A stretch of DNA of 8,420 bases from an uncultured Lachnospiraceae bacterium (GCA_945836565.1 CAMALN010000057.1:1-8420), one strand, 5' to 3'; counted from the first letter of the stretch, positions 1-5,834 are shown. Notes: generated by a model from the sequence alone, not told the origin. A program made the numbers and translations.

Positions 1-21
1 CATTTTAAAATATATTTTTAC

Positions 22-426
22 TCACTCGTTCTTACAATGCTCACATATACCATACAGCATAGAGGTCTTACACTCTATGGTAAAATGATGATGTCTGTAT
101 ATATGCTCCTTCAGCTCATCCATAAAACCACAGTCTATATGATATATTCTTCCACACTTACTGCATTTCATATGCAAATGATTATGACATTGTGCGTTTT
201 CCTGTACATACTGAAATGTAGACTGCTTCCCGTTTTCCGATGTATGCTTAAGCACCATGCCCTCTATTGCAAGCTTATCGAGATACCTGTATATGGTACT
301 TACATTTATACATTCTCCCGAATGCTTATTTAAGCTTTCTTCTATCTCCTTAACAGATACGTCATTATCACTATGCTCTTTTAGATATTCAAGTATCATA
401 GACCGTTTTTTTGTAGAATAACTCAT
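22..426 (-). CDS. zur: Fur-family metal-responsive repressor, probably Zur
   Basis: A 134-residue Fur-family regulator, normal length for the family. The N-terminal half (about 1-75) is a winged helix, with the Fur-type recognition segment NVSTIYRYLDKL at 41-52. The C-terminal dimerisation half carries two CxxC pairs (C88/C91 and C128/C131) that match the structural zinc site. H83 and H85, with C80 and a cluster H112-H114, are candidate sensory ligands. A cysteine near the HxH is more Zur-like than Fur- or PerR-like, so zinc is inferred, not proven. The start at 426 is preferred over an upstream in-frame ATG at 453, because a GGGAGAGGG ribosome site lies 6 nt before it and only 1 nt then separates it from the permease stop. 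It is the last gene of the importer operon and is probably autoregulated through the palindrome at 1994-2018. Confidence 0.87.
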   Translation of the reverse strand: MSYSTKKRSMILEYLKEHSDNDVSVKEIEESLNKHSGECINVSTIYRYLDKLAIEGMVLKHTSENGKQSTFQYVQENAQCHNHLHMKCSKCGRIYHIDCGFMDELKEHIYRHHHFTIECKTSMLYGICEHCKNE

Positions 427-427
427 A

Positions 428-1276
428 CTATGCCCTCTCCCTGCAAAATCCACATAATGAAAATATCAAAAATACAACTATATATACAGATACTATCGTT
501 GCACCAACCGGTGTATCATTAAGCAATGACATGAATATTCCAAGTACTGCCCCGACAACACTGATTACTCCTGAGCATATTATTACGGATAAAAAATTCT
601 TATATACGCGCATTGCCGATAAGGTTGGGAATATTATAAGTGCAGATATAAGCAGAGAGCCTACAAGATTCATAGCCATCACTATTATAATCGCTGTAAT
701 TATTGCCATCAAGGTATTATACACACCGGCCTTAATTCCTGTTGCAGCCGCAAAATTCTCATCAAAGGTTACAGCAAATATCTTGTGATAAAACAACAGG
801 AAAAATATCAATACTATAACAGACATCACAACGCAGATAATCATATCGGAATTATTCAAGGTAAGTATAGATGTAGAGCCAAATAAGGTTGAGCACACAT
901 CTCCTGATACATTTGAGGATACGGAAAATATATTCATCAACATATATCCTATGGCAAGTGAGCCTACTGATATCATCGCTATCGCCGCATCACCGTTTAT
1001 CCTTGAATTCTGTCCCGTACGAAGCATCAAAACAGCCGCCAATATGGTTACAGGCATTACAATTATCATATTATTGCTAAGATTTGTAATAGTAGCAACA
1101 GACAATGCTGCAAAGGCAACGTGCGATAAACCATCCCCTATGAAGGAATATCTCTTCAGCACAAGTGTAACTCCGAGAAGCGACGAGCAAAATGCAATAA
1201 GTACGCCGACTATCAACACATTTCTAACTATATCATATTGAAAATACATCTGCAGCTTTTCAGTTATCTCCGCCAT
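428..1276 (-). CDS. znuB: ABC-3 family metal importer permease (ZnuB-like)
   Basis: A 282-residue, very hydrophobic integral membrane protein, usual length for ABC-3 (ZnuB/MntB/TroC-type) permeases, with about eight membrane segments. Family hallmarks are visible: GDGLSHVAFAAL at 47-58, FDENFAAATG at 171-180, the GSLLISALIIFPT segment near 206-218, and DTPVGATIV at 254-262 before the last membrane helix. It forms the transmembrane channel of an importer that takes up zinc or manganese delivered by a surface binding lipoprotein. Its ATG overlaps the stop of the ATPase gene by one base (TAATG), and GGAGG sits 9 nt upstream, so the two are translationally coupled. No substrate-binding protein gene is in the window. 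Zinc is favoured because of the Fur-family and COG0523 neighbours; ABC-3 permeases are otherwise hard to assign to one metal. Confidence 0.92.
   Translation of the reverse strand: MAEITEKLQMYFQYDIVRNVLIVGVLIAFCSSLLGVTLVLKRYSFIGDGLSHVAFAALSVATITNLSNNMIIVMPVTILAAVLMLRTGQNSRINGDAAIAMISVGSLAIGYMLMNIFSVSSNVSGDVCSTLFGSTSILTLNNSDMIICVVMSVIVLIFFLLFYHKIFAVTFDENFAAATGIKAGVYNTLMAIITAIIIVMAMNLVGSLLISALIIFPTLSAMRVYKNFLSVIICSGVISVVGAVLGIFMSLLNDTPVGATIVSVYIVVFLIFSLCGFCRERA
433..441 (-). promoter_or_regulatory. Ribosome binding site deciding the zur start
   Basis: Read on the minus strand this is GGGAGAGGG, 6 nt before the ATG at 426-424. It lies inside the last codons of the permease gene, so translation of the two genes is probably coupled. 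It supports starting the regulator at 426 and not at the in-frame ATG at 453, which would overlap the permease by 26 nt. Confidence 0.6.
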
Positions 1277-1983
1277 TATTGTTCCTCCGCACTACTGACA
1301 AGATTTTTCATAATCCTGCCGGACATAAAGCTTTTCTTATCCTCAAAAAATTCCGGCGTGTCACTCACATGCAGTATCTTATTCGCATAGGTAACCGCTG
1401 CCTGAATGTCATGTGACACCATAATTATTGTTATACCCTTTTTATTTAGCTCCTCTATCAGGTCATACATGTCCTTGGTTACTACAGGATCAAGTCCGGC
1501 ACCCGGCTCATCCAGTATAAGCAGCTTCGAGGTCGCACAGAGTGCTCTTGCAAGGAGAACTCTCTGCTTTTGCCCACCTGAAAGCTCTCTGAAGCATCGC
1601 GTTTTCAAATCAATAATACCTAGCTCTTCCATCTTCTCATACGCAATTCTTTTTTCCTGCTTTGTATAGAAGGGTCTAAATCCCATACGATTCAGAAAAC
1701 CCGACCTGACTATCTCCTTTACGGATGCAGGAAAATCCTTCTGTGCTATAGTCTGCTGAGGCAGATAACCTATCTCATTTGTCTTAAGGCCATCTCCCAT
1801 AATTATTTCGCCTTCTGACTGCTTCTTTAATCCAAGCAAAGCCTTCATAAGCGTACTCTTACCGGAACCATTTTCCCCTATAATGCAGAGATAATCTCCT
1901 GTATTAACTTTAAAGTTCAAATTGCTTACTACTATTCTGCCCTCATAACCAAGGGCTACATCCCTACATTCTATAAGTGACAT
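1276..1983 (-). CDS. znuC: Metal ABC transporter ATPase (ZnuC-like)
   Basis: A 235-residue ABC ATPase that powers the ABC-3 permease encoded next. All nucleotide-binding motifs are intact: Walker A GENGSGKST at 36-44, Q-loop glutamine at 76-77, signature LSGGQKQR at 134-141, Walker B LLILDEP at 154-160 followed by the D-loop GAGLDP, and the switch histidine H191 in SHD. Overall it resembles ZnuC/MntB-type ATPases of metal importers. The start is well supported: GGAGG lies 6 nt before ATG. This is the first gene of a three-gene operon with the permease and the Fur-family repressor. It follows a perfect consensus promoter and a palindromic operator candidate, so it is likely derepressed when the sensed metal is scarce. 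Metal specificity cannot be read from the ATPase itself. Confidence 0.93.
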   Translation of the reverse strand: MSLIECRDVALGYEGRIVVSNLNFKVNTGDYLCIIGENGSGKSTLMKALLGLKKQSEGEIIMGDGLKTNEIGYLPQQTIAQKDFPASVKEIVRSGFLNRMGFRPFYTKQEKRIAYEKMEELGIIDLKTRCFRELSGGQKQRVLLARALCATSKLLILDEPGAGLDPVVTKDMYDLIEELNKKGITIIMVSHDIQAAVTYANKILHVSDTPEFFEDKKSFMSGRIMKNLVSSAEEQ

Positions 1984-1993
1984 ATACTTCCTC

Positions 1994-2018
1994 CAATTTG
2001 CAATTCAATTGCAAATTG
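1994..2018. promoter_or_regulatory. Perfect palindrome, candidate Zur/Fur-family operator
   Basis: A 12-1-12 perfect inverted repeat with arms CAATTTGCAATT and AATTGCAAATTG around a central base at 2006. Its core TGCAATT-n-AATTGCA has the 7-1-7 geometry typical of Fur-family boxes. It begins 1 bp downstream of the -10 box, covers the predicted transcription start (near 2013), and touches the first base of the znuC Shine-Dalgarno. A repressor bound here would block RNA polymerase. A partly overlapping TGCAA-a-TTGCA at 2010-2020 could extend the site. Assignment to the neighbouring Fur-family gene is inference from position and symmetry. Confidence 0.72.
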
Positions 2019-2019
2019 C

Positions 2020-2048
2020 ATTATATGACACAAAAATAGAGCTGTCAA
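2020..2048 (-). promoter_or_regulatory. Consensus sigma-A promoter of the znuCB-zur operon
   Basis: On the minus strand the -35 is TTGACA (2048-2043) and the -10 is TATAAT (2025-2020), separated by exactly 17 bp. Both hexamers match the housekeeping consensus fully. The predicted start of transcription is near 2013, giving a leader of about 30 nt before the znuC ATG. Such a strong unregulated promoter makes sense only with tight repression, which the adjoining palindrome could supply. The -35 box lies inside the terminator of the preceding gene. Confidence 0.83.
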
Positions 2049-2064
2049 TAGACAACTCTATTTT
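2033..2064 (-). terminator. Rho-independent terminator of the GTPase gene pair
   Basis: A stem of AAAATAGAG paired with CTCTATTTT is extended by a 4-bp inner stem (TGTC/GACA) after one C/A mismatch, with a 4-base loop at 2047-2050. In the minus-strand transcript the 3' arm ends in a U-run (UUUUU). It begins 20 bp after the stop of the upstream GTPase gene. The 3' half doubles as the -35 region of the znuC promoter. Confidence 0.75.
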
Positions 2065-2083
2065 GATATCAATAATCATAAAA

Positions 2084-3043
2084 TTAATTAAAATAAACCA
2101 GTTCATCCTCTGCGGGCTTAGCCAAATCAACCTTACTGGCCTTTATAACAGGGCCTTCTCCCTCAAATTCAGGATAATACTCCTTATCGATAACACCTGT
2201 TACCATTACCCACTGTCTGTCCTTTAAGTACTTAACCTGATCAAAATAACATTTAAAGCCTATAAATGCGATATCGTCAGCACAACAGGTCATGGCAAAT
2301 CTTCCCGGCACAAATTCATTGGACGCATATTCCTTTGGCTTATGAACCATGGCCTTAAATACAATCTTCTTGCCAACATAACGGTCCGGATTATCGCAGG
2401 CATCTATATACCATATTCCGAAATCCTCATCCTCAAGCTCAATAACAGGCTTATCGATATCAAATGGCAGATCTGCCTCACCATCTCCTACCTCTGCTAT
2501 ACCATCCTTGTTCTCGAATATAACCTGAGCTCTTCGATTCACAGCACGGATACTTCTTCTGTATTCAGCCTTCCTGGTATTCTCATCGCAGCGATTGAAG
2601 ATTATCATATCTGCTGTTGACAACTGCTCCATCATCATAGCCTTCATATTCTGTATATAGACATCAAAGGTTGAAGCATCTACAAAGGATATAACCTGAA
2701 CAATAGTCCATCCCTTAGGAACTCTTATGCCCATAAGCTTATCCATCTTCCAGGTTCCGTTATATTCTATCATTACTCTTGTGGGCTCATACTTATCCTG
2801 CAGGTCCAACAGATGGTCAGTAGTAAGATTCTCTTCGTCAATATATTCTACGAATATATTTCTACTCTTCAGGTAGTCCTCATCATACTCCTCTATACCT
2901 TCCTCGCATACAAGCAAAAGTGTTGGCTCACCCTCAGTAAAATCTCTATCTATCAGTGTCTCACTTGCAAAGGTTGTCTTACCACTTTCAAGAAAACCCA
3001 GAAACATATATACAGGAATTTCTCTTACATTATTATTCTTCAT
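2084..3043 (-). CDS. CobW-like G3E GTPase with DUF1980-like C-terminal domain
   Basis: A 319-residue P-loop GTPase of the G3E/COG0523 type joined to a second domain. Residues 10-180 hold the nucleotide fold: Walker A GFLESGKT at 16-23 and an N-R-C-D sequence at 150-153 standing for NKxD. The usual EPSG is replaced by EYNG at 93-96. The CxCC metal motif of canonical COG0523 chaperones is absent; only C46 lies between Walker A and residue 90. Residues about 205-305 (WYIDACDNPDRYVGKK, then GRFAMTCCADDIAFIGF at 248-263) resemble the C-terminal region of DUF1980/TIGR03943 (YcgQ) proteins, which are found beside DUF318 permeases and CobW-type genes. The CC at 253-254 could bind metal. AGAGGTGA lies 6 nt before the ATG. 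It is probably co-transcribed with the preceding His-rich GTPase. A metal trafficking role is inferred; the exact function is unknown. Confidence 0.8.
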   Translation of the reverse strand: MKNNNVREIPVYMFLGFLESGKTTFASETLIDRDFTEGEPTLLLVCEEGIEEYDEDYLKSRNIFVEYIDEENLTTDHLLDLQDKYEPTRVMIEYNGTWKMDKLMGIRVPKGWTIVQVISFVDASTFDVYIQNMKAMMMEQLSTADMIIFNRCDENTRKAEYRRSIRAVNRRAQVIFENKDGIAEVGDGEADLPFDIDKPVIELEDEDFGIWYIDACDNPDRYVGKKIVFKAMVHKPKEYASNEFVPGRFAMTCCADDIAFIGFKCYFDQVKYLKDRQWVMVTGVIDKEYYPEFEGEGPVIKASKVDLAKPAEDELVYFN

Positions 3044-3072
3044 CTCATATCACCTCTAACATACGCAAGCAA

Positions 3073-3084
3073 AAGCAGCTGCTT
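3073..3084. other. 12-bp palindrome between the two GTPase genes
   Basis: AAGCAGCTGCTT is fully self-complementary and directly abuts the stop codon of the upstream GTPase gene. On the minus-strand transcript AAGC-AGCU-GCUU could fold as a 4-bp stem followed by UU, too weak for a convincing terminator. It may be chance, or a weak processing or pausing element in the 41-bp gap. Confidence 0.3.
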
Positions 3085-4212
3085 CTATAGCTTAAATAAT
3101 TCTACAAGCTTATCTTCATCCAGATTGCTTCCTATTACGCAAAGCTTACCTGTATAATCTGCTTTACCTCTTCTTATCTCATATTCTCCCGGAACAAGAT
3201 CAAAATAGAACCACTCTCCCTCTTTAGAAGCCACAATTCCCTTTGCTCGAAGGATTATACCGAAGCTGTCGGACTCATATGCCAGCGTTTCCAATATCTC
3301 CTTTAGCTCTTCCTCATTATATTTTACAGCTGTCTCTCTTCCCCAGCTTGTAAATACATCATCTGCATGATGATGTCCCTCATGATCATGATCATGGCAT
3401 CCGCAGGTACAATTCTCATCATGCTCATGATGGTGATGATGGTGCTCGTGACAGCACTCATCCTCGTCATGGTCGTGGTGATGGTGGTGCTCGTGACAGC
3501 ACTCATCCTCGTCATGGTCGTGGTGATGGTGGTGCTCGTGACAGCACTCATCCTCGTCATGGTCGTGGTGATGGTGGTGCTCCTCCTTTGCCTCAGCAAG
3601 CATTGCCTCCAGGGTATTTGAATGCTCCATGGCATCAAGTATGGTCTTTCCATCTATATCATCCCAAGGTGTAGTTATAATTGCTGCATCCTTATTATGT
3701 TCTCTAAGCATAGCAGTCACCTCAAGCAGCTTCTTCTCAGAAGCATTCTGGGTACGGCTTAGAACGATAGTACCGGCATTTTCTACCTGGTTATTGAAGA
3801 ATTCTCCAAAATTCTTCATATACATCTTACACTTTATAACATCAACTACAGTAGTTGCACTATTAATTACAACGTCAACCTCAGTCTTAACATTCTCGAC
3901 CGCCTTCATAACATCAGAAAGCTTTCCGACACCTGATGGCTCAATTATAACTCTGTCCGGTGTATAAGTGTCTATTACCTCCTTTAATGCAGTTCCGAAA
4001 TCACCTACAAGGGAGCAGCATATACAGCCCGAGTTCATCTCTGTTATCTGAACACCTGCTTCCTTAAGGAAACCGCCATCTATGCCTATCTCACCAAATT
4101 CATTTTCGATAAGAACAAGCTTCTCACCGGAAAAAGCCTCTGCAATAAGCTTTTTTATAAGTGTTGTCTTTCCTGCTCCCAAAAAACCTGATAAAATGTC
4201 TATCTTTGTCAT
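3085..4212 (-). CDS. COG0523/CobW-family metallochaperone GTPase with His/Cys-rich insert
   Basis: A 375-residue G3E GTPase, family of ZNG1, YciC, YeiR and CobW. Visible motifs are Walker A GFLGAGKTT at 9-17, ENEFGEIGID at 36-45, the metal-binding GCICC at 62-66, and EPSG at 91-94. The G4 position reads LSRTQ (151-155), not NKxD. Residues 211-282 form an insert with about 34 His and 9 Cys, made of three identical 15-residue units (HHHHHDHDEDECC plus flanking E and H) and a final HHHHHHEHDENCTCGC segment. A CobW C-terminal domain follows (about 287-375). Members of this family insert or deliver zinc, cobalt or other metals using GTP. The His-rich tail and the nearby importer and Fur-family genes favour zinc. 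AGGAGG lies about 9 nt before the ATG. A 41-bp gap leads to the second GTPase. The client protein cannot be named. Confidence 0.93.
   Translation of the reverse strand: MTKIDILSGFLGAGKTTLIKKLIAEAFSGEKLVLIENEFGEIGIDGGFLKEAGVQITEMNSGCICCSLVGDFGTALKEVIDTYTPDRVIIEPSGVGKLSDVMKAVENVKTEVDVVINSATTVVDVIKCKMYMKNFGEFFNNQVENAGTIVLSRTQNASEKKLLEVTAMLREHNKDAAIITTPWDDIDGKTILDAMEHSNTLEAMLAEAKEEHHHHHDHDEDECCHEHHHHHDHDEDECCHEHHHHHDHDEDECCHEHHHHHHEHDENCTCGCHDHDHEGHHHADDVFTSWGRETAVKYNEEELKEILETLAYESDSFGIILRAKGIVASKEGEWFYFDLVPGEYEIRRGKADYTGKLCVIGSNLDEDKLVELFKL
3441..3575 (-). repeat. Three perfect 45-bp tandem repeats coding for a His/Cys-rich tail
   Basis: Three head-to-tail copies (3441-3485, 3486-3530, 3531-3575) are identical at every base. 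They are followed by a 7-bp partial copy at 3576-3582 and preceded by degenerate related sequence (TGGTGATGAT at 3431-3440). Each unit encodes 15 residues, so copy-number changes keep the reading frame. Identity at synonymous positions points to recent expansion by slippage or recombination, and the copy number may vary between strains. Confidence 0.95.
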
Positions 4213-4247
4213 TTTAAAATTCCTCCTGTCTATTATTTAGAACTTAA

Positions 4248-4277
4248 TTTATATGTTGAATAATACTTCTTCGTAAA
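4248..4277 (-). promoter_or_regulatory. Possible promoter of the GTPase pair
   Basis: On the minus strand TTTACG (4277-4272) and TATAAA (4253-4248) are 18 bp apart, matching consensus at 4 of 6 and 5 of 6 bases. It lies in the 70-bp gap after cysK, which shows no clear terminator, so read-through from cysK is an equally good explanation. I do not see a copy of the 7-1-7 palindrome here. Confidence 0.3.
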
Positions 4278-4282
4278 CAATC

Positions 4283-5188
4283 CTATATAAGCGAGGTGCT
4301 GAAATATCTCTCTACTCTGTCTGCCATAACCGTAGCTACAACCTTATCCTCACCGTATTTCTTTACCATCTGCATAGCAGCCCATACATTTGCCCCCGAA
4401 GAGGTTCCAACCAACAAGCCCTGTGCTTTCGCAAGCATTCTTGCTGTTTCTATGGCATCATCATCCGTAACCTCAACGATATCTGTAATTATACTTGTGT
4501 CCAGAATTTCAGGTATAAATCCATCTCCTATGCCTTGTATCTGATGCAGTCCGGGCTCATGACCAAGAAGTGCAGATACATTCTTAGGCTCAACTGCAAC
4601 TATTTTAGTGTCAGGATTCTTCTCCAACAGGTACTTTGCAACACCTGCAAGTGTTCCTCCGCTTCCTATACCGGATACATATATATCTATCTTCTTATCA
4701 AGCTGCTCGCAAAGCTCAACCGCTGTAGTTCTGTAATGTATATCAGGATTTGCAGGATTGATAAACTGCTGTGGCATAAAGTACTTCTCAGGATTCTGTG
4801 CTACCAGCTCCTCTGCCTTAGCAACAGCTCCGCCTATGCTAAGCTTCGGCTCAGTAAGTACAAGATTTGCTCCCAAGGCTTTAATTATCTTCTTTCTCTC
4901 TTCGCTCATATTCTCAGGCATTACTATTATTACGTCGTAACCCTTCTGTGTACCGCAAAGAGCAAGGCCTATACCGGTATTTCCGCTTGTTGGCTCAATA
5001 ATAGTCATGCCCGGTCTAAGCTTTCCCGAACGTTCTGCATCCTCAAGCATATTTTTTGCTATTCTATCCTTTATACTTCCACCCGGATTAAGGAATTCTG
5101 CCTTTGCATATATCTCATATCCGGTAGCCTCTTTAAGGCTCATCAAAGGCGTATTCCCTATAAGGTCTAAAACATTACTGTAATACAT
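4283..5188 (-). CDS. cysK: Cysteine synthase (O-acetylserine sulfhydrylase)
   Basis: A 301-residue PLP enzyme of the CysK/CysM fold, close to the usual length of about 305. It makes L-cysteine and acetate from O-acetylserine and sulfide in the cytoplasm. The PLP lysine is K40 in PGGSIKDR. The substrate loop is TSGNTG at 68-73, the phosphate-binding loop GIGSGGT at 173-179, and the C-terminal PLP-ring contact GTSSGAN at 261-267. The C-terminus reads ADRVERYFST where many homologues have PDxxERYxST. The start at 5188 is chosen because AAAGGTGG lies 7 nt upstream and the protein then begins MYYSNVLDLIGNTPL, as homologues do. A longer in-frame ORF to 5284 would run into the previous gene. It follows the YARHG gene by 43 bp with a short hairpin between, and could be partly attenuated or have its own unseen promoter. 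Confidence 0.95.
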   Translation of the reverse strand: MYYSNVLDLIGNTPLMSLKEATGYEIYAKAEFLNPGGSIKDRIAKNMLEDAERSGKLRPGMTIIEPTSGNTGIGLALCGTQKGYDVIIVMPENMSEERKKIIKALGANLVLTEPKLSIGGAVAKAEELVAQNPEKYFMPQQFINPANPDIHYRTTAVELCEQLDKKIDIYVSGIGSGGTLAGVAKYLLEKNPDTKIVAVEPKNVSALLGHEPGLHQIQGIGDGFIPEILDTSIITDIVEVTDDDAIETARMLAKAQGLLVGTSSGANVWAAMQMVKKYGEDKVVATVMADRVERYFSTSLI

Positions 5189-5195
5189 ATTATTA

Positions 5196-5203
5196 CCACC
5201 TTT
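5196..5203 (-). promoter_or_regulatory. Ribosome binding site deciding the cysK start
   Basis: Reads AAAGGTGG on the minus strand, 7 nt before the ATG at 5188-5186. It rules against the in-frame upstream ATGs, which would add 32 residues with no CysK similarity and overlap the YARHG gene. Confidence 0.65.
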
Positions 5204-5215
5204 ATATATTAAACT

Positions 5216-5230
5216 CCCGTTCATTACGGG
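5216..5230 (-). terminator. Short hairpin between the YARHG gene and cysK, weak terminator or attenuator
   Basis: CCCGT and ACGGG form a 5-bp GC-rich stem with a 5-base loop, starting 1 bp after the stop codon at 5232. On the minus strand it is followed by AGTTTAATATAT, a broken T-run. That is weak for an intrinsic terminator. It could lower cysK expression from the upstream promoter or stabilise the 3' end of the YARHG mRNA. Confidence 0.4.
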
Positions 5231-5231
5231 G

Positions 5232-5822
5232 CTATTTTGTTTCTGCCTCTTTAATAAATGCCGTATTTGCCTTTTCATACTCATTTAAAAGTGATTCACT
5301 AAAGCCATCCGGCTCAATAGTACCCGTATACCAGGATTTTGAATCAAAATAAGCCTGAAGCTCTGCATCCTTGAATTTTCTTCCGTGTCTGGCATATATT
5401 TCATTTCTCGCATATCTAAGCTGATCCTTAGAAAGACCAACAAGATCCTGCTCTGTCAGATATCTTACATCACTTTCATACAAGATATATTCTGAACGGA
5501 TGTCATCCATTGTATTACTTACTTCCTGTGCTTCAGTAACTGCTTCTGTAGTTACCTCTGTAGTCTCGGTCTCAGCTTCATTTACCGCTACTTCTATTTC
5601 CGTTATATCTACATCTTCCTCTTCTATCTCGTCATCCTGTTTTTCGACAGCCACTTCCTGTTCACTATGCTTTTTTCCGGATTTTTTATCATCCCTATCG
5701 TTGCTGTCCAGCTTTACCACAACAAGAGAAATGCCTATTACAACACATACTATAATTAACTCACACAGAGCAACTATAATTCCAAGCCTTCCATCCTTAC
5801 TTTTTCTTCGTTCATTATTCAT
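5232..5822 (-). CDS. Membrane-anchored YARHG-domain protein
   Basis: A 196-residue protein with a short basic N-terminus, one strong membrane segment at about 13-37 (GIIVALCELIIVCVVIGISLV), a charged then acidic Thr/Glu-rich linker at about 40-107, and a C-terminal YARHG domain at about 112-191. The domain is recognised by RYARNEIYARHGRKF (136-150), then AYFDSKSWY. YARHG domains are found on extracytoplasmic parts of bacterial envelope proteins; their molecular function is not established. The topology suggests a signal anchor with the domain outside. The ATG follows the amidase stop by only 12 bp and GGGGAG overlaps that stop region, so the two are surely co-transcribed. The linker resembles that of the amidase in composition, which supports joint action at the cell wall. 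Beyond that I do not assign a function. Confidence 0.85.
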   Translation of the reverse strand: MNNERRKSKDGRLGIIVALCELIIVCVVIGISLVVVKLDSNDRDDKKSGKKHSEQEVAVEKQDDEIEEEDVDITEIEVAVNEAETETTEVTTEAVTEAQEVSNTMDDIRSEYILYESDVRYLTEQDLVGLSKDQLRYARNEIYARHGRKFKDAELQAYFDSKSWYTGTIEPDGFSESLLNEYEKANTAFIKEAETK

Positions 5823-5834
5823 AAACTGCTCCCC

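Noticed and set aside
1..21. ATG at 3-1 on the minus strand after the zur stop, possibly starting a next gene
   Set aside because: It lies at the window edge, no Shine-Dalgarno is at a suitable distance, and nothing beyond can be read. The surrounding AT palindrome has no GC stem to act as a terminator.
427..453. Longer Fur-family protein starting at 453
   Set aside because: It would overlap the permease by 26 bp and add MDFAGRGHS, unlike the family N-terminus. The start at 426 has a ribosome site 6 nt upstream.
1984..2083. A metal-responsive riboswitch in the znuC leader
   Set aside because: The predicted leader is only about 30 nt, too short for known riboswitch aptamers. The visible structure is explained by the operator and the upstream terminator.
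3367..3621. Plus-strand open frame with Met/Val-rich repeats opposite the His-rich segment
   Set aside because: It is the antisense shadow of the 45-bp His/Asp repeats (CAT/CAC codons read as ATG/GTG). It has no ribosome site and sits wholly inside a clear gene.
3324..3653. Minus-strand open frame in another frame across the same repeats (Thr/Met/Ser-rich)
   Set aside because: A frame-shifted reading of the same low-complexity repeats; it has no family similarity and no ribosome site.
4213..4282. A second copy of the palindromic operator before the GTPase pair
   Set aside because: Inspected by eye for TGCAATT/AATTGCA half-sites; none is present, so direct control of the GTPases by the same repressor is not supported by this window.
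4535..5170. 211-codon plus-strand open frame opposite cysK
   Set aside because: Composition is that of an antisense shadow (rich in Tyr, Cys, Leu), no recognisable motif, and it lies opposite an unmistakable enzyme.
5189..5284. N-terminal extension of cysK to 5284
   Set aside because: The extra 32 residues do not look like CysK and run into the YARHG gene; a good ribosome site precedes 5188.
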